64,000 nucleotides of DNA from the NCBI GenBank assembly GCA_943788405.1, contig CALSQD010000002.1, forward strand, positions 1,259,701 to 1,323,700, written 5' to 3'. This document shows positions 19,080-28,816 of the stretch, piece after piece. Origin of the DNA: an uncultured Flavobacteriales bacterium (lineage in GTDB: Bacteria > Bacteroidota > Bacteroidia > Flavobacteriales > BACL11). Position numbers and translations under genes: made by a program. The notes beneath the pieces are model-generated. The model had not been told where the DNA came from. It saw nothing but the letters and a program-made list of their open reading frames with translations, and did not search any database. How positions within the stretch are numbered: position 1 is the stretch's first letter; each line of letters starts with the position of its first letter.

Positions 19080-19895
19080 ATGTATAACCTATTACGGTTT
19101 ATTAAACTCAATCATTTTCTATTATTATTCCTTTTAATAGAAGGGTTTTCTGTCTTTTTATTATTGCAAAATAATAGCTACCAAGCTAATAGAGCTATAA
19201 AATACAGCACCCAATACACTAGTTTTTTTCATAATTATACGGCTTCTTTTTCGGAATATGTAGCCCTAAAGGAAACTAACAATTATTTAATTGATGAGAA
19301 TGCAAAACTACTTGCATTATTAAAAAATGAAACTTCTTTTGTTGACTCTACACTCATAAGGAATAAGAAATTTCACTACTCCCCTGCCCAAATAATTAAC
19401 AATTCTGTAAGCAAGCGGAATAACTTTATTACGCTAAATAAAGGGAGTAAGCATGGTATTTCTGAGGGAATGGGAATAATTACAAGGCAAGGGGTAATTG
19501 GGGTTATTCATTCTGTAAGTACTAATTTTTCTATCGCAATTTCATTGCTCCACCGAAAATCAGCTATTGGTATTCAATTAGAAAAAAATAAGCATAATGG
19601 AATTTTAAAATGGAAAGGGTTTGATTACAAAACAGCAACTATCTCTGATTTTCCGAACCACATCCCTATTCTTGTGAATGACACCATAACTAGTAATAGT
19701 CATAGCGTTATATTTCCGGAAGGGATACCTATAGGGACAATAAAAACAATTAAAAAAAATACGGATGATGGTTTTTTTGATGTTACAGTAAATCTTTTTG
19801 AGGACTTTAATCAACTTAATTATGTTTACATCATACACTCTGAAGAAGCAGCCGAACAACTAAAATTAGAACAAGAAATAACTGAAAATGAATAG
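19080..19895 (+). CDS. mreC: MreC rod-shape-determining protein
   Basis: A 271-residue protein with one N-terminal membrane helix (about residues 12-30), a short coiled coil and an extracytoplasmic beta-rich MreC domain. Family features are SPAQIINNSVSKRNNFITLNKG, GSKHGISEGMGIITRQGVIGVI and the later VFPEGIPIGTI. MreC links MreB to the penicillin-binding protein in the periplasm. It follows mreB by 13 bases and overlaps mreD by 8. Confidence 0.92.
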   Translation: MYNLLRFIKLNHFLLLFLLIEGFSVFLLLQNNSYQANRAIKYSTQYTSFFHNYTASFSEYVALKETNNYLIDENAKLLALLKNETSFVDSTLIRNKKFHYSPAQIINNSVSKRNNFITLNKGSKHGISEGMGIITRQGVIGVIHSVSTNFSIAISLLHRKSAIGIQLEKNKHNGILKWKGFDYKTATISDFPNHIPILVNDTITSNSHSVIFPEGIPIGTIKTIKKNTDDGFFDVTVNLFEDFNQLNYVYIIHSEEAAEQLKLEQEITENE

Positions 19896-20388
19896 TCATT
19901 TTATTAAATATCTAGGACTACTTCCTTTATATGTATTGCTGCAAGTACTTGTGCTAAATGAAGTGCTCTTCTCAGCATACATCAACCCATTTTTATATGT
20001 AATGCTAATTATTAGTTTACCATTAAAAACACCAAAATGGTTTTTATTAATCTATGCCTTTTTGTTAGGGTTTTCAGTTGATATTTCTTCAGGAAGTTTA
20101 GGTTTTCATTCTACTGCAACTATTTTAACTGCTTTTATAAAACCTATTATTAGCAAAATAACTATCCCACATAATATACTTGGAGATACAGATGAAATTA
20201 CATTGCAAAAAGTGGGATACAAATCCTATATTACATTTTCTATTTTTTTAATTCTGATACATAATAGTTGCCTATTTATTACTGAACACCTTAGCTTTAA
20301 CTTTGCACTTTTTGGAAAAATATTAGCAAGCTCAGTAGCAACACTAATTATTATACTCATTACCCAATTATTTCAAAGAGATAAATAA
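19888..20388 (+). CDS. mreD: MreD rod-shape-determining membrane protein
   Basis: A 166-residue polytopic membrane protein with about five helices. Sequence conservation in MreD is low, but ALPLKTPKWFL-like spacing and FLLGFSVDISSGSLGFHSTAT fit the family, and the position between mreC (8-base overlap) and the PBP2 gene (1-base overlap) makes the assignment firm. It is part of the elongasome in the inner membrane. Confidence 0.88.
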   Translation: MNSHFIKYLGLLPLYVLLQVLVLNEVLFSAYINPFLYVMLIISLPLKTPKWFLLIYAFLLGFSVDISSGSLGFHSTATILTAFIKPIISKITIPHNILGDTDEITLQKVGYKSYITFSIFLILIHNSCLFITEHLSFNFALFGKILASSVATLIIILITQLFQRDK

Positions 20389-22211
20389 TGAAACAGTATA
20401 AAAGCAGACATAGAGTTATTGCTGGTATTTTTCTGTTAATTGCGATTATATTTATCACTAAGCTTTTCTACATTCAAGTAGTAAATGATAATTACAAGTT
20501 TTCTGCTAACAACAATGTATTTCGTTATGATGTGCAAGAAGCTGTAAGAGGATTAATATACGATAGAGATAGTAATTTAATTGTAGCAAATGTTCCTGCT
20601 TATGACCTCATGATTATTCCAAGAGAGCTAAAGGGTAAAACAATTGACACCCTAGCATTTTGTAACCTCACATCTATTACTAAGGAAGAATTCATCAAAA
20701 AATACAAAAAGGCTGCTGATTACTCTGGCTATAAGGAGAGTGTTTTCATTAAACATATTAGTTTAGAAAACTCAAGCACTTTATCAGAAAAATTATTTCA
20801 ATTTCCAGGATTTTATTTGCGTAAACTCACCATGAGGAATTACCCAACCAATGTTGCCACACACTTAATTGGATATTTAGGAGAAGTAAATTTACTCAAA
20901 ACTAAGGAAGACCCCTATTATACTAAAGGTGATTTGTCAGGGGTAAGTGGTGTAGAAGCAGCATACGAGAAACAGCTAAGAGGCACAAAAGGAATGGCTA
21001 TAAAATTGGTAGATGTGCATAATCGTGATCAAGGAAAGTTCCAAGAGGGAAAATTTGACACCTTACCTATTCCAGGCAGCACTTTAACCTCAACTATTGA
21101 TATTGAATTGCAAGAATATGGTGAACTGCTAATGCAGAATAAGATTGGTGCAATTGTAGCAATTGAACCCTCATCAGGTGAAATTCTTTCTTTGGTTTCT
21201 GCACCAACTTACAATCCTAATTTATTAATTGGTAGAAAACGATCAGATAACTACAGTATTTTATCAAAAGATGAAAACAAGCCTTTGTTTAATAGAGCCT
21301 TGCAAGGAACTTACCCTCCCGGCTCAACCTTTAAACTCATAAATGGACTTATTGCTTTGCAAGAAGGAGCAATCAGAAAAAGCACTTCTTTTAGCTGTAA
21401 TGGAGATGATGGATATAATTATGGAAGAGATAAACATGTAGGATGTCATCCACATCAAAATCCGCTTGACTTGATAAAAGGGATTGAAATTTCCTGCAAT
21501 GCCTATTTTTGCAGTACTTATGACAAATACTTTAGTCGTTTTAATTCAACAATTGAAGCTTATGATAACTGGTATAGCCATGTATCAAGCTTTGGAATAG
21601 GTAATTTCATGAATAATGATTTTACAACAGGTAGCCCTGGAAAACTACCTAAATCATCATACTTTGATAAGCTTTATAGAGGAAGTTGGAATGCTAATAC
21701 TATTATTTCCATGTCAATTGGGCAAGGAGAACTACTACTAACCCCAATACAAATGGCAAACATGACTGCGATACTTGCTAATAGAGGGTTTTATTACACA
21801 CCACATATCATTAAAGAAGTATCTGGCGAACTAAGTATTGATAGCAACTTTACAACTAGAAAATATTGTAGCATTGATGAAAAATATTTTACGCCTATAA
21901 TTGAGGGAATGGAGCAAGTAATTGAAGGGAAAAATGGAACTGCACAAAATTGTAAAATTTCTGACTATATAATTTGTGGAAAAACAGGTACTGCACAAAA
22001 CCCACATGGAGAAGACCATTCTATTTTTATTGCCTTTGCACCTAAAGAAAATCCTACAATAGCAATAGCAGTTTATGTTGAAAATGGAGGATGGGGATCA
22101 ACTTGGGCTGCACCAATCGCTTCATTAATGATAGAAAAATATTTAAAAAGAAAAACTAGCAACAAAGCACAAGAACAATTTATATTAAACGGTAATTTAA
22201 TAGTAAAATAA
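20388..22211 (+). CDS. mrdA: Penicillin-binding protein 2 (elongation transpeptidase)
   Basis: A 607-residue class B PBP that cross-links peptidoglycan during elongation. It has an N-terminal membrane anchor (about residues 9-28), a dimerisation/pedestal region with VRGLIYDRDSNLIVANVPAYDL, and the transpeptidase domain with catalytic serine in STFK (PPGSTFKL), SCN (GIEISCNAYF) and KTGT (CGKTGTAQNP). It overlaps mreD and rodA by a single base on each side. RodA, encoded next, is its glycosyltransferase partner. Confidence 0.95.
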   Translation: MKQYKSRHRVIAGIFLLIAIIFITKLFYIQVVNDNYKFSANNNVFRYDVQEAVRGLIYDRDSNLIVANVPAYDLMIIPRELKGKTIDTLAFCNLTSITKEEFIKKYKKAADYSGYKESVFIKHISLENSSTLSEKLFQFPGFYLRKLTMRNYPTNVATHLIGYLGEVNLLKTKEDPYYTKGDLSGVSGVEAAYEKQLRGTKGMAIKLVDVHNRDQGKFQEGKFDTLPIPGSTLTSTIDIELQEYGELLMQNKIGAIVAIEPSSGEILSLVSAPTYNPNLLIGRKRSDNYSILSKDENKPLFNRALQGTYPPGSTFKLINGLIALQEGAIRKSTSFSCNGDDGYNYGRDKHVGCHPHQNPLDLIKGIEISCNAYFCSTYDKYFSRFNSTIEAYDNWYSHVSSFGIGNFMNNDFTTGSPGKLPKSSYFDKLYRGSWNANTIISMSIGQGELLLTPIQMANMTAILANRGFYYTPHIIKEVSGELSIDSNFTTRKYCSIDEKYFTPIIEGMEQVIEGKNGTAQNCKISDYIICGKTGTAQNPHGEDHSIFIAFAPKENPTIAIAVYVENGGWGSTWAAPIASLMIEKYLKRKTSNKAQEQFILNGNLIVK

Positions 22212-23473
22212 TGAGAGCCGCAAAAAATATATTCGCCAATATTGACAAAGTAAGCATTTTACTTTATGCTATACTTATGCTTTTTGGATGGATAAATATT
22301 TACGCATCACAATACAATGAGGATACAGCTTTTGCACTTGACTTTAGCACTAGGTACGGAAAGCAAATGCTTTTTATTTGTATCGCTTCCTTTGTAGCAT
22401 TTTTAACACTTATTATTGACTGGAAATTCTACTTCTCGCTTTCCTATCTATTTTATATTGCAATAATCTTATTACTAATTGGAGTACTCTTTAAGGGAGG
22501 TATCACTGGTGGAGCTACATCCTGGTTTGAACTTGGAAATTTTAAATTTCAGCCATCAGAGTTTGCCAAGTTTACCACAGCACTTGCGCTTGCAAAATAC
22601 TACAACAGCCTGCATGTAAAGCGTATTTCTTTACAAGACAAACTCAAAACATATGCAATTATCATACTCCCATTTTTACTGATTATTTTACAAAACGACT
22701 TAGGTACAGCACTAGTTTATGCAGCCTTTGTATTAGTTTTATATCGTGAAGGTTTATCTGGCAACATTTTAATTTTCGGACTAATAATAGCTATACTATT
22801 TGTACTCACCTTAGTAGTTGAAAAAACTATACTCCTTAGCCTGATTTCCGCTATTGCAGTACTTATCTATTTATTTTCCAGAAGAAAAAAGAAAGAATTT
22901 TTACTTATTTTAGGAGTACTTATTACTTGTACAACTTTTATTTTCAGTGTTGACTATATATTTAATGATGTACTAGCACCACACCAAAGAAAAAGAATAA
23001 ATATTTTATTAGGAAAAGAATTTGACCCACACGGAGCAGGGTACAATTTAATTCAGTCAAAAATTGCAATTGGTTCAGGAGGGTTTAGTGGAAAAGGATT
23101 TTTGAATGGAACACAAACCCGATTTGATTTTGTACCTGAACAAAGTACTGATTTTATTTTCTGTACTATTGGGGAAGAGTGGGGATTCCTAGGTAGTCTA
23201 TTTTTTATGGCTTTATTTGTTGGCTTACTATTTAGAGTTCTTTTTTTAGCAGAACGCCAAAGGTCCAACTTTAGTAGAATTTACGGTTATAGTGTAGCCA
23301 CTATCCTTTTTATGCACTTAGTAATTAATATTGGTATGACTATTGGCTTACTACCCGTAATTGGGATTCCCTTGCCTTTTATTAGCTATGGAGGGTCTTC
23401 CTTAATCGGATTTACTATCCTACTCTTTATCTTCCTAAATTTAGATTCTTACCGCTTACAAATTTTGAGATAA
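22211..23473 (+). CDS. rodA: RodA, SEDS-family peptidoglycan glycosyltransferase
   Basis: A 420-residue SEDS protein with about ten membrane helices that polymerises lipid II into glycan strands with PBP2. Family motifs are GGATSWFELGNFKFQPSEFAK, LQNDLGTALV with the conserved aspartate, and the C-terminal LPVIGIPLPFISYGGSSL. It starts within the PBP2 stop codon and is the last gene of the rod-shape operon, ending at a hairpin shared with the convergent ppiD-like gene. Confidence 0.95.
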   Translation: MRAAKNIFANIDKVSILLYAILMLFGWINIYASQYNEDTAFALDFSTRYGKQMLFICIASFVAFLTLIIDWKFYFSLSYLFYIAIILLLIGVLFKGGITGGATSWFELGNFKFQPSEFAKFTTALALAKYYNSLHVKRISLQDKLKTYAIIILPFLLIILQNDLGTALVYAAFVLVLYREGLSGNILIFGLIIAILFVLTLVVEKTILLSLISAIAVLIYLFSRRKKKEFLLILGVLITCTTFIFSVDYIFNDVLAPHQRKRINILLGKEFDPHGAGYNLIQSKIAIGSGGFSGKGFLNGTQTRFDFVPEQSTDFIFCTIGEEWGFLGSLFFMALFVGLLFRVLFLAERQRSNFSRIYGYSVATILFMHLVINIGMTIGLLPVIGIPLPFISYGGSSLIGFTILLFIFLNLDSYRLQILR

Positions 23474-23512
23474 AAAAAAATGCCCAACCTTGCGGCTGAG
23501 CATTTTAGTGTT
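23468..23512. terminator. Hairpin terminator between rodA and the PPIase gene
   Basis: A-rich sequence, then aaaatgcccaacc, a short loop and ggctgagcatttt, with two mismatched positions in the stem. It lies between two convergent genes; the flanking A and T tracts would support termination on both strands. Confidence 0.65.
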
Positions 23513-23528
23513 CTTTTAAAAGAGCTGA

Positions 23529-25628
23529 CTAGTAGAAATCTGAACGATTATCTTTTACATCAGCCTCAGTGTTTAACACTTTATAAGCAGCACCATTTGC
23601 ATAAGCAGCTGCTCCTTTTTGTACTTCTTCCTTTTGTTGTGTGAAGTCTCCAGCAGTTTTAGCATCATCTTTTGCAGTAACTTCAACAATATAAACAGCA
23701 TTATTACCAGCAATAGGAGTAGAAATAGAACCAACAGCTGTTCCAAAAATAGAACCTACTAATTCAGGGTCATAACCAATACCTTGTAAACTCAAACTAG
23801 CTAAATTAGCTCTTTGTGCATTTACAACAGTCTGTCCATTATTAGTAGCAATAGTAGCTAAATCAGTTCCAGATATAGCGCCACTAATGTGTGCACCTTT
23901 CTTCTCACTTAACACTAAAGCAGAAATTTGTTCTTCAATATCTTCTAAAGCAGTAGTCCCTTCAGCATAACTTTTAGTTAAGTAAGCCACTACATAAGAA
24001 TTTTCAAACTGAAATACTTCAGAAACTGTACCTACACTAGCTTCATTCATCCATCTTACCATCTCTCTTGAGTTTGGCAAACCAGCAATACTTTGTTTAT
24101 CAGTAGCAACTTTACTATCACTTCTTTTTACTAAATTTTGTTGAGCAATTAAAGAGTCAAAAGCGATCCCATCATTTAATATTTTACCAGCAAATTGTGC
24201 TGCTTGCGAATAATAAGTATTAAAAGTTTCAGTACTTGGCTCTACATTTCTATCAATAAAAGCAATTTTTACTTTTGGCACTGCTCTACTTGTTTTAGTT
24301 ACCTCAATAAGATGAACTCCAAACTGAGAAGTAACTACACTTAAATCTCCCCTTTTAGAAGTAAAGCAAGCCTCATTAAACTCATCTACCATTGCACCTT
24401 CAGAGAACCAACCTAAATCACCACCTTTAATTGCTGAACCTTTATCTTCAGAATTCTTTTGCGCTAAAACACCAAAGTCAGCACCTGCTTCAACTTGTTT
24501 TTTTATTGCCTCAATTCTAATATTTACTGAATCTATACTCATAGTTTGAGTTGGTGCAATTAAGATATGACGAGCCTCAACAGAATCAGGTCTGTTTTGA
24601 GCAACTGCTAATTTTGCAATACGATAAACACCTTGTCCTGAAAGGTAAGGCCCAATAACTGTTCCTTCTTTTGCATCAAATAAATCAGCCCATTTAGGAT
24701 CTTGTAATTCATCCTTAGTTGCAAATGTAAAACGAGCATTTGTATTGTCAGAATTTCTTCTGGCCATTAAATCATAATCTTCATAAATAGCAAAATCAGC
24801 TTTTAAAGCTTCAATTGATGATTTAGTAGTTGCATCATCCTCAACAGAAGGTGTTACTGAAAACACTACAAAATCAACATCCTTTGAAGCTTCTTGCTCA
24901 TAGTTTGCTTTATGATTTGTATAATAAGTTTTAATCTCACTTTCAGTAGGAGTAACTAGACTATCAGCTACTGAAGAAAATGGAATAGCTACATAGTTAA
25001 AAGTAACATTTTGTGAATTTTCATTAAAGTTTATCTTAGCTTCTTCACCCGTTACATACATTGCTTTAGCAACTAATGCATTGTATTTTGAAGTCTTGAT
25101 TAAACCAATTAAGTATTTTTGAAAACCAACCCATCTTGTACGCGCTTCACCTGTTGGATCTTGATCAATTTGCTTTAAATAACCTAATACTTTTGTTCTA
25201 TCAAACTGACCCGTATTTGGGTCTTGAAAAGATGGCACTTTAGATATTTCAGGGTGCACATTTACTCCTTGTAATAATTCAAAGAACTCATCATCAGAAA
25301 CATCAATTCCTAATTTTGAATATTCATTATTCATCACTAACTCTCTTACATATTGATCCCAAATTTGAGATCTAATTTGAGCTGTAGTTGTTTGGTTAAG
25401 TACACTCTGTGGATTTTGTTGTTTCCAATTATTAATTCCTTCCTCAACTTTTACCTCATAAGCTTGGCGCATTACATCCTCCCCCAATACTTCTCCTACA
25501 TAAATACTACCACCTCCACCTGATCTTGTTGACTGCATAAAATCGCCAAGGATAAAAGCTAACATTGCTATTCCAATAACAGCTAATAATAATCCTGATC
25601 TATTTCTAATTTTTCCTAGTGTTGCCAT
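23529..25628 (-). CDS. PpiD/SurA-type periplasmic peptidyl-prolyl isomerase
   Basis: A 699-residue envelope folding factor. It has an N-terminal membrane anchor (GLLLAVIGIAMLAFILGDF, residues 13-31), a SurA/PpiD-like N domain up to about residue 230, and a parvulin domain near 350-450 (ARHILIAPT, GGDLGWFSEGAMVDEFNEA, SQFGVHLIEV). Unlike SurA it is membrane-anchored, which favours the PpiD type. It is the last gene of the coaX-OMP-TPR-lptC-CNNM operon, after a 75-base gap from the CNNM gene that has a weak -7-like sequence (TAtaTTCG), so it may also have its own promoter. Confidence 0.9.
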   Translation of the reverse strand: MATLGKIRNRSGLLLAVIGIAMLAFILGDFMQSTRSGGGGSIYVGEVLGEDVMRQAYEVKVEEGINNWKQQNPQSVLNQTTTAQIRSQIWDQYVRELVMNNEYSKLGIDVSDDEFFELLQGVNVHPEISKVPSFQDPNTGQFDRTKVLGYLKQIDQDPTGEARTRWVGFQKYLIGLIKTSKYNALVAKAMYVTGEEAKINFNENSQNVTFNYVAIPFSSVADSLVTPTESEIKTYYTNHKANYEQEASKDVDFVVFSVTPSVEDDATTKSSIEALKADFAIYEDYDLMARRNSDNTNARFTFATKDELQDPKWADLFDAKEGTVIGPYLSGQGVYRIAKLAVAQNRPDSVEARHILIAPTQTMSIDSVNIRIEAIKKQVEAGADFGVLAQKNSEDKGSAIKGGDLGWFSEGAMVDEFNEACFTSKRGDLSVVTSQFGVHLIEVTKTSRAVPKVKIAFIDRNVEPSTETFNTYYSQAAQFAGKILNDGIAFDSLIAQQNLVKRSDSKVATDKQSIAGLPNSREMVRWMNEASVGTVSEVFQFENSYVVAYLTKSYAEGTTALEDIEEQISALVLSEKKGAHISGAISGTDLATIATNNGQTVVNAQRANLASLSLQGIGYDPELVGSIFGTAVGSISTPIAGNNAVYIVEVTAKDDAKTAGDFTQQKEEVQKGAAAYANGAAYKVLNTEADVKDNRSDFY

Positions 25629-25703
25629 TCGTTTTTGTTTTATTAAAGTTGGCGAATATACAATTGTTATTTAATAAATGAAAATAGAAAAGACCCCTAT
25701 TTC

Positions 25704-26954
25704 TTATCTAGTAAGCACCTCCAATTGCACTTCTTGTATTGCTGTATCGTTTACTTTTATGATTGTAAACCGATATTCTTCAAGTGATATTACATCATCT
25801 TTTTTTGGAATTTCTGCTAAGTGATGTAAGATTAAACCTGCTATTGTTTCGTACTCATCCGATTCAGGTAATGTTAAATTATATTTTTTATTCATCTGAT
25901 CAATATCCAAACGAGCAGAAAGCTGAAACCTATTTTCACTCAACTGCTTATCAGTTTTTTCTTCTACATCATGTTCATCTACTATTTCCCCTACAATTTC
26001 TTCAGTAACATCCTCAATAGTTAGCATACCGGAAGTACCTCCAAATTCATCCACCACTAAAGCAATTCCTTTATTGCTATCAATAAACTGAGTAAGCAAC
26101 TGCATTGCTGACATACTCTCAGGAACGAAAGGAATAGGCAATAAAATAGAGCGTACATTTTTAGGATTTCTAAACAAATCAGATGAATGAACATAACCAA
26201 TTACCTTATCGATATTTCCTTTGTAGATTAGTATTTTAGACAGTTTAGTAGCTATAAATTTATCCTTAATTTCTTCAATAGGAGCTAACATATCCATGGC
26301 TATTATATCAGTTCTTGGAATCATACATTCACGCAATTTCTTATCGGTCAAATCCAATACATTTTGCAGCATTTCAACCTCAACTCTGCTATCCTCTACT
26401 CCTTCAGCTGACTTTACATTACTCAAATATTCATCCAAATCAGTTTTACCAAAAACCTGTTTTCCTTCTTCCATTTTTTGCCCTAACAAATACTTTAAAA
26501 CCACTTTGGATAAATAGAGCATCAGCAAAGCAACCGGACGAAACAGCACAAAAAACAACCAAATAGGAAGTGAAAATGCCCTTAATATTTGATTAGGGTA
26601 AATCCTAAAAATTGCCTTTGGTAAAAACTCTGCAGTAACCAAAACAATTAAAGTAGTAATGATAGTTTGTACAAATAAAAGCGCAACATCCGAATGCAAA
26701 TAATCTGCAATAGGTGGAGTAAGAATTTGAGTCATAACAATACCATATACTACTAAGGAAATATTATTTCCTACCAACATAGTGGTAATAAAATCGGATT
26801 CATTTTTAGAAAAATAAGCAATGATATTAGCAGGGAATTTTCCTATTTTTTTATCCAGTTCCAACTTTAATTTATTGGCAGAAATAAAAGCAATTTCTAC
26901 TCCAGAGAAAAATGCAGAAAAGAAAAGAGTAACAGCAGCAAGAGATATTAGCAT
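25704..26954 (-). CDS. CNNM/CorC-family membrane protein with CBS pair
   Basis: A 416-residue protein of the hemolysin-C/CorC/GldE superfamily. Residues about 1-160 form the CNNM (DUF21) membrane domain with FFSAFFSGVEIAFISANKL; about 195-320 hold two CBS domains (MIPRTDIIAMD, VVDEFGGTSGMLTIEDVTEEI); the end is the CorC/HlyC domain. Relatives are linked to Mg2+ or Co2+ transport, and in flavobacteria the GldE branch is linked to gliding. The sequence alone does not separate GldE from the other branches. The neighbour lptC points to an envelope role. Confidence 0.88.
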   Translation of the reverse strand: MLISLAAVTLFFSAFFSGVEIAFISANKLKLELDKKIGKFPANIIAYFSKNESDFITTMLVGNNISLVVYGIVMTQILTPPIADYLHSDVALLFVQTIITTLIVLVTAEFLPKAIFRIYPNQILRAFSLPIWLFFVLFRPVALLMLYLSKVVLKYLLGQKMEEGKQVFGKTDLDEYLSNVKSAEGVEDSRVEVEMLQNVLDLTDKKLRECMIPRTDIIAMDMLAPIEEIKDKFIATKLSKILIYKGNIDKVIGYVHSSDLFRNPKNVRSILLPIPFVPESMSAMQLLTQFIDSNKGIALVVDEFGGTSGMLTIEDVTEEIVGEIVDEHDVEEKTDKQLSENRFQLSARLDIDQMNKKYNLTLPESDEYETIAGLILHHLAEIPKKDDVISLEEYRFTIIKVNDTAIQEVQLEVLTR

Positions 26955-26974
26955 ATGTGTAAAAATACTAAAAC

Positions 26975-27508
26975 TTAATTTGTTTCAGGTTCAAAATCAA
27001 AAGTTCCATGAATTTTAGTGATTTCATATTTTGTAAAGTCAGGGTTTGAGGTAAAGCCCTCACCATAAACAACTTCCTTTCCTGTTGTTATTTTTACTTT
27101 TTTATCGGTATAAATTCTATCTTGTTTTTCATCCCAAACTAATTCTTGAGTTTCTAGTTTTTTATCATCATTACTGATAAGCTCAACATTATTTTGAGCT
27201 ATCATAATTTTTGTTTCTTCATCAATTGAAGCATTATCTGCTTTTAATGTAGATTGCAAATAAGAAGAATCATTGTAAAAATAAACTTCCATTTGATCAG
27301 AAAAAATAAGTTGAGGCTGACTGTTTTGAAATCGTTCAATTTTACCTGCAACTATCTTTACTTTTATCTTTCCGTTTTCAGTATGTAATAACTCAGCACC
27401 CTTTATTTGTTCAATTGCTTGCTGCTTATCACTCACAAACTCTTTTACCAACTTAGGGTCGTTAGTACACGAAATTAAAACCACCGAAAATAAAATTAAT
27501 AAACGCAT
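26975..27508 (-). CDS. lptC: LptC-like LPS export lipoprotein
   Basis: A 177-residue lipoprotein: MRLLILFSVVLISC ends in a lipobox (LISC), so the protein is anchored by lipid rather than by the membrane helix of enterobacterial LptC. The rest is a beta-strand-rich OstA/LptC fold, seen in KADNASIDEETKIMIAQNNVELIS and ELVWDEKQDRIYTDKKVKI, a pattern usual for Bacteroidota LptC. It would bridge LPS from LptBFG towards LptA at the periplasmic side. It lies nine bases after the TPR gene. Confidence 0.86.
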   Translation of the reverse strand: MRLLILFSVVLISCTNDPKLVKEFVSDKQQAIEQIKGAELLHTENGKIKVKIVAGKIERFQNSQPQLIFSDQMEVYFYNDSSYLQSTLKADNASIDEETKIMIAQNNVELISNDDKKLETQELVWDEKQDRIYTDKKVKITTGKEVVYGEGFTSNPDFTKYEITKIHGTFDFEPETN

Positions 27509-27517
27509 AGTTTTCGT

Positions 27518-28816
27518 TTAGTCACTAGTACGAGCAGTAGTTGCTTTATTAATCCAACAAGCAACTGTATGGGATTTCCCAGCCTCTACACCATTAAAGA
27601 AACAAGTTTCCTTAGTAGGAAAATACTTGGAATAAGTGTTAATACTTTTACTTGCTCTTTCTTTAGTATCTTCATCAGCACGAGCTTTACTAAAAGCATC
27701 AACCGCTACCCAATACACAGTAGATTTTTCAAAATCGCCAGCACAACTTTTTGCACCTGCAATATAGATATTTCCTAAATTCATATATGCTTCACCCCAA
27801 CCACTTCTAAGCTCCAAAGCACTATACACAGCATTTCTAGCAGAAGCAAAAGAACCTGAATTACGATAAGCATCAGCCAAACCTAAATAATAAATTGCCT
27901 TTTGATTTCCATCTTCCTCCATCTCAATTGCCTTTTTAGCAAATGAAATAGCATCAGCTGATTTTCCTTTTGCAATACTCATCTTAGCCATTTTATCAGC
28001 TGAAGAAGCAGAAGGATCTAGTTCATACAACCTACTAGAAGCATCAAAAAATAATTGATAAGAACTACATTTTTTATCTTCTAATACTTTGGTTACTCTA
28101 TTTAAAAAAGAAATATCCTCAGTTAAAGGGTCAAATTTTGAAGAGAAAAGTGCCACTAAATCATCACAATTAGCATAGGGAGTAAACAAGTCCTCAATTT
28201 TTACTGAGTACTTCATAAAATTCTTAGCCATTTTAGTTTCATTCACTATATTGTAATCAATAATTTCAGAAACTACTGCATAAGCATTTAGTACATCAAC
28301 TTTTTCTTTTATTACTGATTTCTCAAGATTTACAACAGCTTTAATATAACCATATACTGCTTGTACACTTGAATTATTTCCATCTAAATCAATTGATTTT
28401 TGCAAATAGCCTAAGGCTTCTTCACTTCTTTTTTTATCCACTCCAATTAATTCATAACCTTTAAGCCCTAACACATAACCTTCTTTACCAAAATATTGAA
28501 TTCTTTGGTCAAAAATCATCATTAAAGTATCAATATAAGCAGCTCTATTTGCTTTATCAACCTTCATTCTTTCCTTTATAATTTTTGGTCCATTCTTATA
28601 AATATTACCACTTGCAGCTGGGCAATTCACATAAGTCCACCTCCATGGTTTTAAAGCATCAGGATAGTTTTTTTGCTTGTAATACTCACGAAACATAGAT
28701 AAGTTTTCCTTACATTTTTGTTCATCAGCCCCAAACTTACCTTGTGCATTTACACTAATAACTGTTACTATTGCTACTACTAAAACTAATATTTTTTTCA
28801 TCATTTTATTAATCAT
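27518..28816 (-). CDS. Periplasmic TPR-repeat protein
   Basis: A 432-residue secreted protein with a Sec signal peptide (MKKILVLVVAIVTVISVNAQ). The start may be ATG 28816 or the Met-Met pair five codons on; the former overlaps the preceding gene by 8 bases. Tetratricopeptide-like helical repeats run from about residue 120 to 390, with a regular unit near SADAISFAKKAIEMEEDGNQ and AIYYLGLADAYRNSG. The N-terminal part shows CKENLSMFREYYKQKNYPDAL and PWRWTYVNCP. It is held in the coaX-lptC operon in Bacteroidota, suggesting an outer-membrane assembly or export role, but the exact function is unknown. Confidence 0.85.
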   Translation of the reverse strand: MINKMMKKILVLVVAIVTVISVNAQGKFGADEQKCKENLSMFREYYKQKNYPDALKPWRWTYVNCPAASGNIYKNGPKIIKERMKVDKANRAAYIDTLMMIFDQRIQYFGKEGYVLGLKGYELIGVDKKRSEEALGYLQKSIDLDGNNSSVQAVYGYIKAVVNLEKSVIKEKVDVLNAYAVVSEIIDYNIVNETKMAKNFMKYSVKIEDLFTPYANCDDLVALFSSKFDPLTEDISFLNRVTKVLEDKKCSSYQLFFDASSRLYELDPSASSADKMAKMSIAKGKSADAISFAKKAIEMEEDGNQKAIYYLGLADAYRNSGSFASARNAVYSALELRSGWGEAYMNLGNIYIAGAKSCAGDFEKSTVYWVAVDAFSKARADEDTKERASKSINTYSKYFPTKETCFFNGVEAGKSHTVACWINKATTARTSD